A stretch of DNA of 64,000 nt from Penicillus capitatus (Eukaryota; Chlorophyta), in assembly GCA_965649825.1 (NCBI GenBank), contig OZ287704.1, forward strand, positions 310,001-374,000. The letters are read 5' to 3'. How positions within the stretch are numbered: the first letter of the stretch is position 1; each line of letters starts with the position of its first letter. A program made the position numbers and the translations under genes. Below the pieces are notes generated by a model. The model was given only the letters and a program-made list of their open reading frames with translations, did no database searches and was not told where the DNA came from. Shown here one piece after another: positions 43,459-57,298 of this stretch.

Positions 43459-45261
43459 GTGTGTTGCTCTGCGAACCGAAGAATCCTGCGAACCCTCGCG
43501 CAGGAAAACGATTGCATTGTTGACATTTTCACAGCGCTCGTGTGATGGACAGACACGACGGGATATCTGTCAACCATTCCTGTCCCGGTACTTCAGATCC
43601 ATCGTACCTTAACAGTTAGAGCATGAATCCTGCGAATCCTGCGAATCCTGCACCAGACGAATTCGCCATTCAAATCATCGAGATGGACCTTGCTAAGAGA
43701 TGTATGCGCATGAGATATCTTGCGCGTTTGCCGTCGCGATTATTCCGACCAATGCATCTATCGAATTCTAGTGTATGCGAAAAGAACGCTGCATAAAAGA
43801 CACCGCCCTTGATTGATAAGATAAGACAGCTTTTGAGATTTAACAAAGAAATCCATTTCTGCTCATTGTAAGGAGATAAGACACATGATCAATCAACGTT
43901 GTCTGATCACACCGAGTGAGCATTCTTTTTGCTCGACAGAATGTCCGCGTACACGTTTGGGTACCGTGGACTAATTTCTCCATACTCTCAATTGTCAAAA
44001 CTACTAAATTGGCCTCGCGCACGCCAATCGATTTGTTTTTTAAGCGAATGAATGATATGAAAAGTAGATGAATAGTGTCAAGAAATACATAACACACCCA
44101 TCACGTCACGGATCGGAGTTTACAAATGTGCTCTTGCCAGCCTCCCCAATCAAGCGTGATTTCCGGACAGTTCCACAAAATTGAGTCCTCGACCGAGTCC
44201 ATCCAATTGCCGGTGTTATACGCCCATTGGTTTTTTGTTGAGAGTAATGCAGGAACGATCAGCTTTGATCTGCTATGCACGACGCGCTTCTCCTTGTTCG
44301 TGCATTTCGATCAAAATCTAAGAATCTTGTTTGCTCTTTCGGGCAGAATCCCTCGATGGACTTTCGGCTCGAATCATTGTTGTAGTCTTTACGAAAAGAG
44401 TAGACGCCAATGTTGTTCTTATAATACACCATGAAACTCGCATCAGATTCCTCGAGTTTCAGATCAAGAAAGACATGAAGATCGGCTTCTAACGATCGAT
44501 AGATCGATCATATGAAATAAAAAAGAAACATTCACCGCCAAAGTGTACGCCACCATCGATGATCGACCTAACGGTGTCGAATTGGAATCGCACAGAATGA
44601 TGGCAGAGAAGAACAGGATGATAGATTGCGGCAGAGACGTCGGATCTAATGTATTGAAATGAACCATGTTTGTTGCATGCGAGCCAACTTAGAGCGAGTT
44701 TGGCATGGAGCTCAAAGACGTCTTCGGTCTATTCTGAAAGAGCATGTGGTGCTCTGGTGTCTTGAAAGGAACCAAATAGCATGCGTGATATGTTCTACGA
44801 TCAAGATGCCGCTACAGAGAGAGGCCTGCAATGATGGAACGATATGGACAGAAACACAATGACGGCCGCGCTGAACGATTTCCGGTTGAGAATGACGATT
44901 CCCAAGCAATAGTGCAACGACACAGGTTCCTAGGGATCGCGATTCATACACCACACCGACAAGAGATAAATCGATCGGTCGACATACTCTTTTTTATGAT
45001 TCACTGGGTAGGTTGATGCAACAATGCACAAAATGTCGTATAGGAACCATCTTTTCTCGATTTTGCATCCATTGTACCGAAGTCGATAAACGTACGATGC
45101 ACTGCATGAAACTGAGGTTTCTTTCATCTTGCACCTACGTGTCGATCGCAACAGATTATCGAAACCAACGGCGCGCGATCGTCAAAGCGACCATCTCATC
45201 GATATGTCTTGCCGATGACTAATCGCGATGCCGTGTCTGGCGGTCTCTTACCTGTACTGAT
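43459..45261. other. Spacer, no supported gene
   Basis: About 1.8 kb. Contains a short TCCTGCGAA repeat at 43626-43654 and frequent ATCGAT words at 44480-44560 and 44940-45190. Open frames of up to 102 codons on both strands could not be linked or recognised. No RNA gene seen. Confidence 0.4.
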
Positions 45262-45485
45262 CGATCACTCATCAGCAGCCATCGGGCGACCGATCACTCA
45301 TCAGCAGCCATCGGGCGACCGATCACTCATCAGCAGCCATCGGGCGACCGATCACTCATCAGCAGCCATCGGGCGACCGATCACTCATCAGCAGCCATCG
45401 GGCGACCGATCACTCATCAGCAGCCATCGGGCGACCGATCACTGGAATTTGTGACATCGGGCGACCGATCACTGGAATTTGTGAC
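45262..45485. repeat. 29-bp minisatellite, six perfect copies
   Basis: Six identical head-to-tail copies of a 29-bp unit starting CGATCACTCATCAGC and ending ATCGGGCGAC occupy 45262-45435. They are followed by one 30-bp variant and a partial copy in which the middle is replaced by TGGAATTTGTGA. There are no unique spacers, so it is a minisatellite. It lies about 190 bp upstream of the polyamine transporter start. Confidence 0.92.
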
Positions 45486-45674
45486 GTACTTGATGTATTA
45501 CGATTCTTCCTTCTCGTTCTCCTCCGTATCTTGACGTTATTATAACTGCCACGTCGCGTCGCGCTTGTTACGTTCCACGACTTCCGAGAGGGTAATATTT
45601 GCCGTCTGTGCCGTTGACGTATCAAAGACAAGCATTCTGTCTCTATCGACTGCGTGCAATCTGTTCTCCTTCTA

Positions 45675-47333
45675 ATGAGCTCTGAGCACGGCACTCCACG
45701 TTGCACTCGGAAACGACCTCTGTCGTTTGTGTCCGTCGTCGCCATCATTTTCTTCGAGGTGGCCGGAGGGCCGTTCGGCATCGAAGTCTCGAACCTATTT
45801 CTCTCTTGTCTTCCTAACTTCGCTGCAGGATTCCGTTCGCTACGGGGGTGCATCGTTGGCTCTCCTTGGTCTCCTGGTCTTGCCTATTCTATGGAGCATT
45901 CCAGAGGCACTCGTAACAGCTGAGCTAGCTACAATGTTTCCCGAAAACAGCGGCCCGGTGGCGTGGGTCACCGCAGCGTTCGGTCCATTTTGGGGATTTC
46001 TCGAAGGAGCTTTCAGTTGGATCAGCGGTGTCGTCGATAACAGCATCTACCCTCTGTTCTTGGCACGCTATCTTCAATGGTTCTTTCCTATTCTGCAACA
46101 AACGTTGCCTCGCAGGTACCCAACCCATATCCACCGATCTCCTGAGATGGATTCTTCTAATAGAATCTTTCTCATAGCGAGTTCTGTGGGTATGTGTTAT
46201 CTCAATTATCGTGGACTGGGGTTGGTGGGGAGAACAGCCGTGGGACTAACCCTGTTCATTCTCTGCCCCTTTGTGGTGCTTACGGTTATGGGAATCGACC
46301 AGATCCATCCATCCCGATGGTTTGAAATGCCAGATCCTGACCGACTTGATCTTCCAGCCTTCATCAATGTTATGTTCTGGTCGGGCACACTGCCAAAGAG
46401 GGAGTGTTGGCTGTAGTGCTGTCGTATAGGAACATTAACTATTGGGACTCTGTTGGGTCGCTCTGTGGAGAGATTAGCAACGTGACGACTGTATTGCCTA
46501 AGGCACTGTTTGCGGCAGTGATATTGGTTTGTTCGGCCTATTTCGTGCCGGTTTTGGTAGGCATCGGAATTATGGGCTCGGAAGATTGGCCAGAAGGCTT
46601 CTTCGGTTACTTGGGTCGTCAGGTACTTCGCATTGCGCTGCCCCATCACCCACCACCTTGACACGATGGCTTTGCTGTTGAGGTGGGCGGTGTCTGGTTA
46701 GAAGGATGGATCATTCTCGCCGCTGTTGCGAGTCAGATGGGACTGTTCATTGCAGAACTCTCAAGCGATTCTTACCTGGTGCTGGGGTTAGCAGAGAAAG
46801 GCGTGCTGCCCAAAAAATTGGCCTCCCTTTCAAAGCACGGCACACCGACATATGCTCTGCTACTCTCAGGCTCTGGCATCAGTGCCATGTTGATCAGCTT
46901 CAATTTCATTTCGGTGGTTGAAATGTTAAATGTCGTCTACTGCTTTTCCGAACTGCTTGAATTCTTCGCTTTGATTAAACTAAGAATGACGCTGCCGAAT
47001 TCTCAAAGGCCTTTTAGAATTCCTTTGGGAATCAGGGGATTGTATGCCATGCTGCTGCCTTGTTCCCTGTTTCTCGTTGCTATCATTGCAATTCCTTTTG
47101 TCACTTTGGACTGGGAGATCATTTCGTTCACGATCATTTGTTGGATCGTCAGTGTCGGACTCTATTGCTTTCTAGAACATGCCAAAAAGCATCAATATCT
47201 AGCGTTTAGCCAAAACGACCTCCTTACGTTTTCTTCTGAATATCAGATGCTGTCGAACACGGGACATAATGGTGCAGAGCACGGTGGTGGCGATTCACCG
47301 GAACAGATCGAGACAGCCGAATCTGCTCTGTAA
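45675..47333 (+). CDS. PUT/LAT-type polyamine or amino-acid transporter
   Basis: APC-superfamily membrane carrier. The plant PUT and trypanosomatid POT homologues import polyamines (family knowledge). ATG 45675. After a short hydrophilic start, FFEVAGGPFGIE joins over a 43-nt intron to DSVRYGGASLALLG, the signature of the group. Further segments are WSIPEALVTAELATMFPENS, FGPFWGFLEGAFSWISGVVD and GMCYLNYRGLGLVGR. A 49-nt intron restores VMFWNINYWDSVGSL, and the C-terminal half includes SDSYLVLGLAEKGVLPK and RPFRIPLGIRG. Ten to twelve membrane helices. The tail is hydrophilic (AEHGGGDSPEQIE). Located in plasma membrane or endomembranes by analogy. Confidence 0.85.
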
Positions 47334-47559
47334 CGAGAAGCATTATGATAATATGTACATTTGAGAAAACAGTGCCAACCAGGATTGCTTCCGGTTTACA
47401 TCCACTCATGTGTTAGGTTCAACATGAAAATGCTCAGTCTTAGTAACGCTCACGTCCAAACCTGCCTAGTAGACTAGTAAAAAAGAAGAAATGGCTGTCT
47501 AGTAGTATATGGGCCTGAAATGGCGGCGGCCCTAGTACACAGATGATGCAAGATGTCAT

Positions 47560-49434
47560 TCACAGAGGATCCAACTCTCGAAGCCAGCGCGTGGCGATCC
47601 ATTTCTCTCCCATGATGATGGGCTCTGCTGCATGGAGCGATGTCTTGTCTTCCTTACCTTCTTCTGTTCGAGACCAGAAGAAGACTGCTCGTCCACGTCT
47701 GGGAAAAATGCGCAGACCTCCACGCCTTCTGTCATTCTGCTTCTTGAATGGTGCATAATACAGCTGTTCTGCACCTGGAAGCTCCGGCGAGGCTAAAGGA
47801 AAGTATGTGGCGCCTCCAGCTTCCGTATCTCTGCATGCACAGTCACACATTTCGATAAGACGTTGACGATTAAAGCGATTACTGAAGATAGACGATGAGC
47901 GTGGCCGCTCTCATGTGTGATTGTCCCTGTCGGACGTCATAGTGTTCTGCATAAAATTCGCCAATGTGATAGCGTACAGCTGTTCAAAATGAAGAATGTG
48001 TGAAGGAGAGACGGTATGGATGGGTGGATACCTTGGAGAGATTCGTTTGGCTTCAGCTGACGCCCTTCGTGAATCTCAGGTCTCTCAATGAGACGAAGGA
48101 GCTTTTCTTCGACGGTCTTGACGACAGGGGTGCGACTGAGACTCCCTGTGAAGAACATACTGGATGACGTGCGCGACGGCGTCTCAGTGCCTGATGTGGA
48201 CAAGGTCACACGCTTGATCAACGAGTAGAGAAAGGGGTGACCTGACGATACGCGACTGCGGTAGAGCAGAGGCGTTGCGATCTGGATGAGTTCTTCACAC
48301 TCATCTGTCGTCAAGAAATGCTCCACCATGAAAATCTTCGGCGACGCAGAGATCTACACAGACCATGTCGTTCCCACGCATTCATAAAAAAGGACGCAAA
48401 TCAATGACCTTGTAGAGTTCCGGCTGTTTGTCGCAAAGAGTGATGAACCGAGGGGGAAAGAGACGTGTGTCGCGAACCCAGCAGAAACGCAAGCCGATGG
48501 TCAGTCGAGGATGAGGGGTGGTTCGATTGTTGAGCAGCTCAGTGAACGTCGTCACGTTGTGGATTCCAACGACCGGGTCTCGGGACGAGAATCCATGATC
48601 TATACGAACAAAGAAGGCGGCGTCGAATGGCGACGACGTGTGATCAGACACGTACGTAATGCCTGGACGCACAGCGTCGCGCCGCCCGCCGCGATCGATA
48701 GAGTAAAATGCGCGTCGATAAGAAACGGCTCCCCCAACTGTCCATTCACGCTCTGCGCGAATCTCCTTGTCAAAATACACAGAACGAAAGAAAGGACGCC
48801 TACCTCCAGATAGACCGAAATGGCGTCGTTTCGGTGGTCTTTCGGGGCAATTGTCAATCGCCTATATCGATGACCTAAGCTCGATCTCACTTCTACCAAG
48901 CGCGTACCAAAGGAGTCGCGTTCCGATCGGATGGAATCGAAAAGAACTCGACGAGATGAGTCTCGGAAGTGGAGAGTATGACGTGACATAGGACTCCGTC
49001 TCCAGCAACCAATGTAACGCCGACACATCCTCACCTGTACGTGATCATCGATCGTCGATCGTCGAAGATGGCGAGGATATACTCGACACTCGATCTTCGA
49101 CTTCGAGATGCCCTTGCGCTGCAAGAATCTCTGCAGCGATGCCTGCTGGACACGTCACATCAAGCGACAGCTGACGAGATAGGGGGCATGCCTGACCTTG
49201 AATGGGCCATCGTGTTCCGATGGGTCCGACTTCGGTGGCGCATCCCGCTGGAGGCGTAAACGATCGCGGTATCGGATGGAGTCGTGATCGTTTACGGGAG
49301 GGACGTCGAGTCGACGCTCTCATCTCCGGCGTCTTCGATGCGACACCCATGCGGAAACTCTCGACGTTTTCGATCGATTTCAGCGGCGAACGCGGTTGTT
49401 CGTCGTCGATCGGTACCGACAGAGCGTCTCCCAT
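47560..49434 (-). CDS. Prolyl 4-hydroxylase with long novel N-terminus
   Basis: Fe(II)/2-oxoglutarate dioxygenase that hydroxylates prolines, in algae mainly on cell-wall glycoproteins. The catalytic domain starts ISASPKIFMVEHFLTTDECE after a 54-nt intron. It contains the iron ligands in GEFYAEHYDVRQG (H-x-D), GGATYFP, and SLHAAEPIIMGEKWIATRW (distal His and the 2-oxoglutarate-binding Lys), and ends at 47560. Upstream exons read FFRSVYFDKEIRAEREW, GITYVSDHTSS, FDAAFFVRIDHGFS and PRFITLCDKQPELYK. They belong to the same frame chain but match nothing I recognise. The 5'-most part (from ATG 49434) is uncertain. I see no clear ER signal peptide. Confidence 0.75.
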
Positions 49435-49604
49435 CGAAAAGATCTTCGATCAAAACTTGACAAGTTTGAAGTGCACCGCGAAATCGCCTCAAAGAATAAG
49501 AAGCCGACAGCGAATGACGCTATAAGTACCCTCGTGTCACATCATTCCGATCAACAGATGACGGAAAGCAACGTCACATCATTGCAGCGCTGTCAAACAA
49601 CAAG

Positions 49605-52524
49605 ATGCATCTACGATGCGAGCTGCGTGGACACGAAGAAGATGTACTCTTGCCTTGTGTCCCGCAATGATTGGAAGAAGCTGCCTTTGACGTTAGGTGC
49701 GCGCTGTTATCGTCTGTCCGTTGGGTATCGTCACCACCTCACGCGACAAAACAGTCAAGATATGGAAAGAAGTGTCTGATACTGAATTCACACTCGACAA
49801 GACATTAGTCACGAAGAAGCGTCTTTTCATCGACATTTGAGTGAGAAGAGTGACTTAGGTGGGCCATGAAGATTTTGTCGTGCCAGTTCTGTGGATTCCA
49901 CCCGGTTCTCTTCCCCAATTTCCCGAAGGAACGATCGCGACCGGTCCCGCACTATCATCCCTGAGTCAAATCACACTCAACCGCATTCTGTTTCGATAGG
50001 GTCCAGAGATGGAAGCATCATACTATGGGATGTCGATAATGGCATTCCTGCCCTCTATTTACTCGAACACAAACAACAAGTCTCATCGTTGGGTATCTTA
50101 TCCGACGGAACCCTTGTGTCCTCCGCCGTCGATGGGTGGCGTCTGTCAATGTCATCACTTTCTGTATTGATCGAAGTGGTTCAGGACACTGAAACTGTGG
50201 AAAGAGAGTAACTGCGTGCGCACTCTGGAAGGACATGAGGGATCGGTGGTTTCGTTGATGGTTTTGCCAGAGGATCATATTCTCTCAGGCTCCATTGACA
50301 AGACTATGCGCCTGTGGCATGATGGTTCTTGTATCTCTGTGTTCTCTGGTCACTCCGATACTGTCCGGTAATGTTGTCTAATGCTCTTTAATTTTCTCAC
50401 TCTGGTCACACAGTTGCCTGACGTTGGCAAAGGATCTAGGCATCATCTCTGCCTCCCATGATAAGACACTGAGGCTGTGGTCTATGGAGGGAGACTGTAT
50501 GACCGTCTACGAGGGCCATGCCGAAATTGTTTACTCGTGTGCTTTTTCGGAAGATCGACGAATTTGTTCAGGCATTGTGCAGTGCATGGAAGCTGACTTC
50601 TCCTGACAGGAGAACTGTAGGCAGCGAAGATGGTACAGCGCGAATCTGGAGTGTCGATGGCAAATGTTTGAAGAGTATTTACCATCCAGGATGTGTCTGG
50701 GCAGTGACTTTCTTGCCGAATGGCGATTTGGTCACTGCTTGTTCAGATGGCATCGTTCGGGTATTCTCAGAAGATGAGAATCGACTGGTCATCATACTCT
50801 TCTAGACTTTTTGCTGAATCTTTGCTGATCCAGGCGCCTCCAGAAGAGAGGCAGAGTTTTGAAGCTGCTGTCAGTATAAGGCGAGAAGAGATCTTGGCCG
50901 CCAGAAAGGGAACACTGCCGCCTGGCGTCAAAGTTGAGGATCCATCCGTACTGTATATGCCCGGGGCCAAGGATGGGGATACCAAGATCATTGCCGAAGG
51001 ACATGGCGCCAGTGCTTATGTATGGAGTGCAGATGATCAGGAATGGAAGAAAATGGGAGATGTTCTAGGAACACAGCCGGGTGAACTTGCTTCTGCCTCA
51101 AGGGTACAGCATCCAAAGATGCAGATCATACTCTATGTGTGAATGCAGTTTCATAATGGACAAGAATGGGATTACGTTTTCGATGTCGATTTTGAAGACG
51201 GGGCTCCGATGAAGAAACTCTGTATGAACAAAAATGAAAACCCTATTGAAGTCGCCGAGCGGTTTCTCCTTGCTGAAGATCTGCCCATCAACTACAGAGA
51301 TCAGGTGTGCTGACAACAGCATGGAGTCCGCTGCAGAGTCGTGATCTAGGTGGTGCAATTCTTGATGAACAATACACAAATGGGTGATGCCCTGAAACAA
51401 AATGCTGATCCATTGACAGGGGGCAGTGCCTATCAGCCTGCCTCATCAACAACGTCTTTTTCAAATGGGATGGGAGCCTTCGGTTAGATTCCTCTGCAAA
51501 AAGCAAAATTGAGGATCCTTGGTTTGTAGGGGAAGCATCCATTACTGCGATGTTAAAGTACTGCCCCATGAAAAACTACGTCCTCTTCAACATTCTGAAA
51601 TCAGTTGAACCGATTGGAAACAAGCTCAGAGAATTCAATGAGCAGCTGAGGGCAAACGAGGCGTCGCAGTCCATTGCTTTGTTAGATGCAGAGATCAATG
51701 GTTCATTGCTCTCACTGTGAAGCCCTCGCTGTAAGGGGCATCTGTCGTAGAGGGACTGAATCGTCTGTTAGGAGAAGTTGAGAAGATCGCTGCGGGTCAA
51801 AAGGCATCCTTGACGCAGCCAGATTACGATCTGCTGTCAAAAATGGCTCAATTTCCTCAGGATAAAATCTTTCCAGTTCTAGACCTGTGTCGATTTCTGA
51901 TCCTCGATGCCACGTTCCAAGACACACTCATCTCTCTCATCGGCACTGATTTCAATGGTGTGTACGGTCTCTCTCCTACATGTTCTGATTTCTGTATGGC
52001 TTTAGGTGTTCTGGCAGAACCAATGACTGCGTTGGGTCCACATCAGTTATCACTGTATCTACTGACGAATGCCTACGCGCAGCCTAAATGCAGGGCAGCA
52101 TTGCTGGATGCCTTTAAGAAAGCAATCGATCTTTACAGAGGCGCCATTACAGCCACCTCAAAGAACGCACGTGTTGGTTATGCCAGCCTTGTATTGAATG
52201 CAGCGGTGCAGATGTTCATGACTGGCAAAGTGGGTGCCGAGAGTGGCAAAAAAGAGGTGTGACAAGACTCTTCCCTTGTGTTGGCACGCAGACTGAGAAT
52301 GCCTTTTCAGATTCTCGACGTCGCTGTGTCTGTTCTTGATGAAGGACCTGCCGAAGATGCGGAGATGCATTTCAGGGCACTTGTGGCAGTTGGCACATTG
52401 CTTTACGATGACACAGGCTTAAAGAGATATGCAAGAACAACAAAACTGCTGTCTCTCTTGGCCCGTCTCAAATCACGTTCTGGTAAACCGGAAAAGTTGT
52501 CGGATGCCTTAAAAGACATGGACA

Positions 52525-52538
<14 letters not shown>
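49605..52538 (+). CDS. PLAA/Doa1/Ufd3-like ubiquitin-binding Cdc48 cofactor
   Basis: Ubiquitin-binding partner of Cdc48/p97 in protein degradation. ATG 49605 gives MHLRCELRGHEED, then a short intron to VRAVIVCPLG and SRDKTVKIWK: the first WD repeat, as in Doa1. WD repeats follow (DGSIILWDVD, SGSIDKTMRLWHD, SASHDKTLRLWS, SEDGTARIWSV, CSDGIVRVFSED). The PFU domain shows QFHNGQEWDYVFDVDF and ENPIEVAERFL. The PUL domain shows MKNYVLFNILKSVEP, DLCRFLILDATFQD and a helical C-terminus ending DMDIILK. At least ten short introns. The stop at 52536-52538 lies inside the 3' end of the opposing GluRS gene. Confidence 0.9.
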
Positions 52539-54674
<2,136 letters not shown>

Positions 54675-54932
54675 GTGATTTCCTTCACGGGGACGCAAAA
54701 AGTTGATGCCATCTCAGACCGACAGAGCTTACTGTGGAACCCATCGAGTCGATGAGAACTACGGACACAGATAGTGATGATTGCCATGTCTGGTAGTGCA
54801 TGGTGTTACCGGATCACGCGCGACGAGTCGACGCGTCGGATCGCAACGATGGCGTTCGACGGACGAAAGCTGCGATTTGAAGAGAGGTGCGATGTCGCAT
54901 CGCAGTCGACAAGCGCGAAGACGCATCCTTAT
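54675..54932. other. Short intergenic spacer
   Basis: About 260 bp between the GluRS 5' end and the stop of the CCB2/4-like gene. Nothing recognisable. Confidence 0.4.
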
Positions 54933-56027
54933 TCAACCTTCCGATGATGAATGATCGGTCAGTGTCGCAGCGAGTTTTTCGGAGAGAACAGAGATCCATG
55001 CCTGTCGACGCAATCGCGATCGGCGCGATCGAGAGATCTAAGAATCGTACTTGATCGAGTTTGCCGAATCCGCGATCAGTCGCCGATCCAACGACGATCG
55101 CTCCGTCTTCAAACGGCTGGACGATAACGGACTGCATTTCTCTCGGAAAGTACTGAAAGAACTCTTGACTGCCTAAAAACGGCCATACAAATGCAAAGAG
55201 TAAAACAGCGTAGGTACAGAACCTGGATAGAATTTGAGATTCGGTATGTAAAAAGCCCGTTGATTGTTAATGCTCTCTTGAACAATGGATCCTGGAACAA
55301 TGACTTTCAATGGCGGCGCACTGGCCGAACGTATTCCTTCGAAGCACACGGCGACTCCTCTGAATTCGTCACGACTTCGATTTATTGAGTAAAAGGGGCA
55401 ACAAACTTTGAAAAAAGAATGACGGCATCGCACTGACTCGATGCGATCAGAGATTCCCCTGCCCTACATCTCGTTCACTGTCTTCATACCGGAAAAGCGG
55501 AAAGACGATTTCACCATTCGAATTCCCGTCGAGCTTCGATTGGCAATTTGGGGTCCGTTTCTCTGCTCCATTCGCCGATCAGTTCGACAGTCGTCCGTTC
55601 TCTATTTTAACAACGTCTCTATGAACGGAAGAGCGGTCAGATGGGGCCTGTCACCTTTGTTTGACAGCGATCCAATCGAGTCCAGTCAATGCGAGAACGG
55701 AAGAGGTTGCGAGACAGAGCACGTCTGTGCGTGAAGCTCCGATACCGATATCTAATCCGATCGCCCCCTGTACAGAGAGAGATCCAGCGATCCACGGCCC
55801 TCTCCATCAGGAAGGAATCGCACGCCAGAGATCAATCGATTCGCAAGGACGAAGGCAAAACCACAAGCGCCAAGAATTAACGGTGCACGTCGAAGCCAAT
55901 TCTCCAAAGTCACGGACAGAACGACATTGTCTCTGTGCGTTGCCCGATTGCCTAAGGAACGTGACCTCAATGGGCAGAGTGTCCGTCGCCAATAGGGTCG
56001 ACCAATGGATGATGCCATTGTGTTCAT
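54933..56027 (-). CDS. CCB2/CCB4-like cytochrome b6f cofactor-assembly protein
   Basis: The CCB2/CCB4 family attaches the covalent heme ci to cytochrome b6 in thylakoids. Start ATG 56027 (MNTMASSIGRPYWRRTL), an Arg-rich end, then a first membrane helix LILGACGFAFVLANRL. After an intron a second helix reads LCLATSSVLALTGLDWIAV. Later exons read ETDPKLPIEARREFEW and QCDAVILFSKFVAPF. The family C-terminus is YPGSQEFFQYFPREMQSVIV, then QPFEDGAIVVGS, RGFGKLDQ and, after a 49-nt intron, AWISVLSEKLAATL. The order and spacing match plant CCB2. The middle exon borders (about 55480-55640) are tentative. A bipartite signal for a complex plastid is not obvious, and an upstream ATG at 56117 would extend the N-terminus. 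Confidence 0.72.
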
Positions 56028-56040
56028 TCGGAAGTCGACG

Positions 56041-57298
56041 ATGACGTCGAAGTCGTTACAGGATCCTGTGGAACGTTTGAAAAAACTTGGCGAGTCGTTG
56101 CGTAATCGAGGGGGCATCAATTACAACACGGCTAAGCTTGAACAGCGACATGAGACCATTCGAGTCGAATTCTTTCGCGGAAAGGATTTCGAACGTTACT
56201 TTGCAGCCCATCCAGAAATCTTGGACGGCTACGCAGACAAGAGTCGAATGCGATATCTCCTCGTTCATGATGAATCACCTCGTGCAATGCCCATAGGTGG
56301 CAGTAAAAGCGTCGCAGATAAGACAGCGGACCTTGGAAATCGATTCCTGAAGAATGGACTCGTGTCTAAGGCGCAACGAAAGTACAAGAAACCGAAACCG
56401 GGGAAGAAGAGACTGGTCAAGTGGCCAAGGACACTACTCCATCTGAATTCCAAAGTCGCATCTTGAAGACCAAGGACAAACAATAACGTCCGTTGTGCAG
56501 GAGGGATGGGAGACCGAAGCGTTTTATGCATGGGAGTTTGAAAGGCCCACTTCGGCATGGATGTATCTTATGTCCTCTCTATTGGTTTGTGGAATCATTG
56601 CCGGTTGTCTGCTGCCAATCGCTCCCTATATCATCAAGGTAATGCCGATGCTCGTGAAAGGATCCATCCATCTGAGTAAGTATCTCTTCCTCCCAGTTGT
56701 GTGTGTTCTATATATCGTTGTCTCTCTTGATCTTCATCGTCGGGTCCCTGCTCGGTAAAGTGAATGTCGTAAAAAATCTGCATGATCGAGTGATGCTCTG
56801 TTAGTTCGGATCGCTGTGTGGCTGACTGTATGGATGCTGACTGGTCGCGAACTGTGGATTTTGCCAAATGTTCTGTCAGATGAAGTCGTCCATCACTTCT
56901 CTCTTGCCTTCTCTAGACTGTCGCCGTGTAGATATCTTTGAAAGAAGCGTTCACTCCGTGGATTTCTTTCACACGAGCAGAGGGCGTAAAATCTCATCCT
57001 TTGCTAAGGGTATATTTCCCTTATTCTCTGGTTCTACCTGTGAGAGAGCTGTTTAAAAGGTGATGGCAGGGGTTGGACTGGCAGCATTGGGCTGGTTCCT
57101 CTTGCAGAATAATCCTGGGGGACAAACCGTCAAAGAACGTGCCAAAGAGGCACACGATTCGCTCCTTGATTTCCTCGTAAGCCTCTCGGACGAGGTCCGT
57201 CCCATTCATTCGTACTCTGCGTGTGTTTGTAGTCCATCAAACATCCGAGTCAACAACTGACAGAGGCAGAGAATAATACGTTCAAAACAGAGCTTTAG
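56041..57298 (+). CDS. Sec62-like ER translocation protein, 3' end tentative
   Basis: Sec62 acts with Sec61/Sec63 in post-translational import into the ER. ATG 56041. The cytosolic domain shows VEFFRGKDFERYFAAHP and PGKKRLVKWPRTL. A 46-nt intron leads to EGWETEAFYAWEFERPTSAW, then helix 1 LLVCGIIAGCLLPIAPYIIK. A 61-nt intron leads to LCVFYISLSLLIFIVGSLL (helix 2), and another to VRIAVWLTVWMLTGRELWIL with PNVLSDE, the family end. Beyond about 56890 the exon chain is unclear. A hydrophobic segment MAGVGLAALGWFLLQ (57063), followed by an intron to SIKHPSQQLTEAENNTFKTE and TAG at 57298, is either the Sec62 tail or a separate small membrane protein. Confidence 0.75.

Noticed and set aside
44126-44434. 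102-codon plus-strand frame after the ankyrin gene
   Set aside because: Composition is not protein-like over its length, no splice extension works and nothing is recognisable.
45262-45485. Possible CRISPR array
   Set aside because: The repeats are head to tail with no unique spacers, the DNA is eukaryotic, and no cas gene is present. It is a minisatellite.
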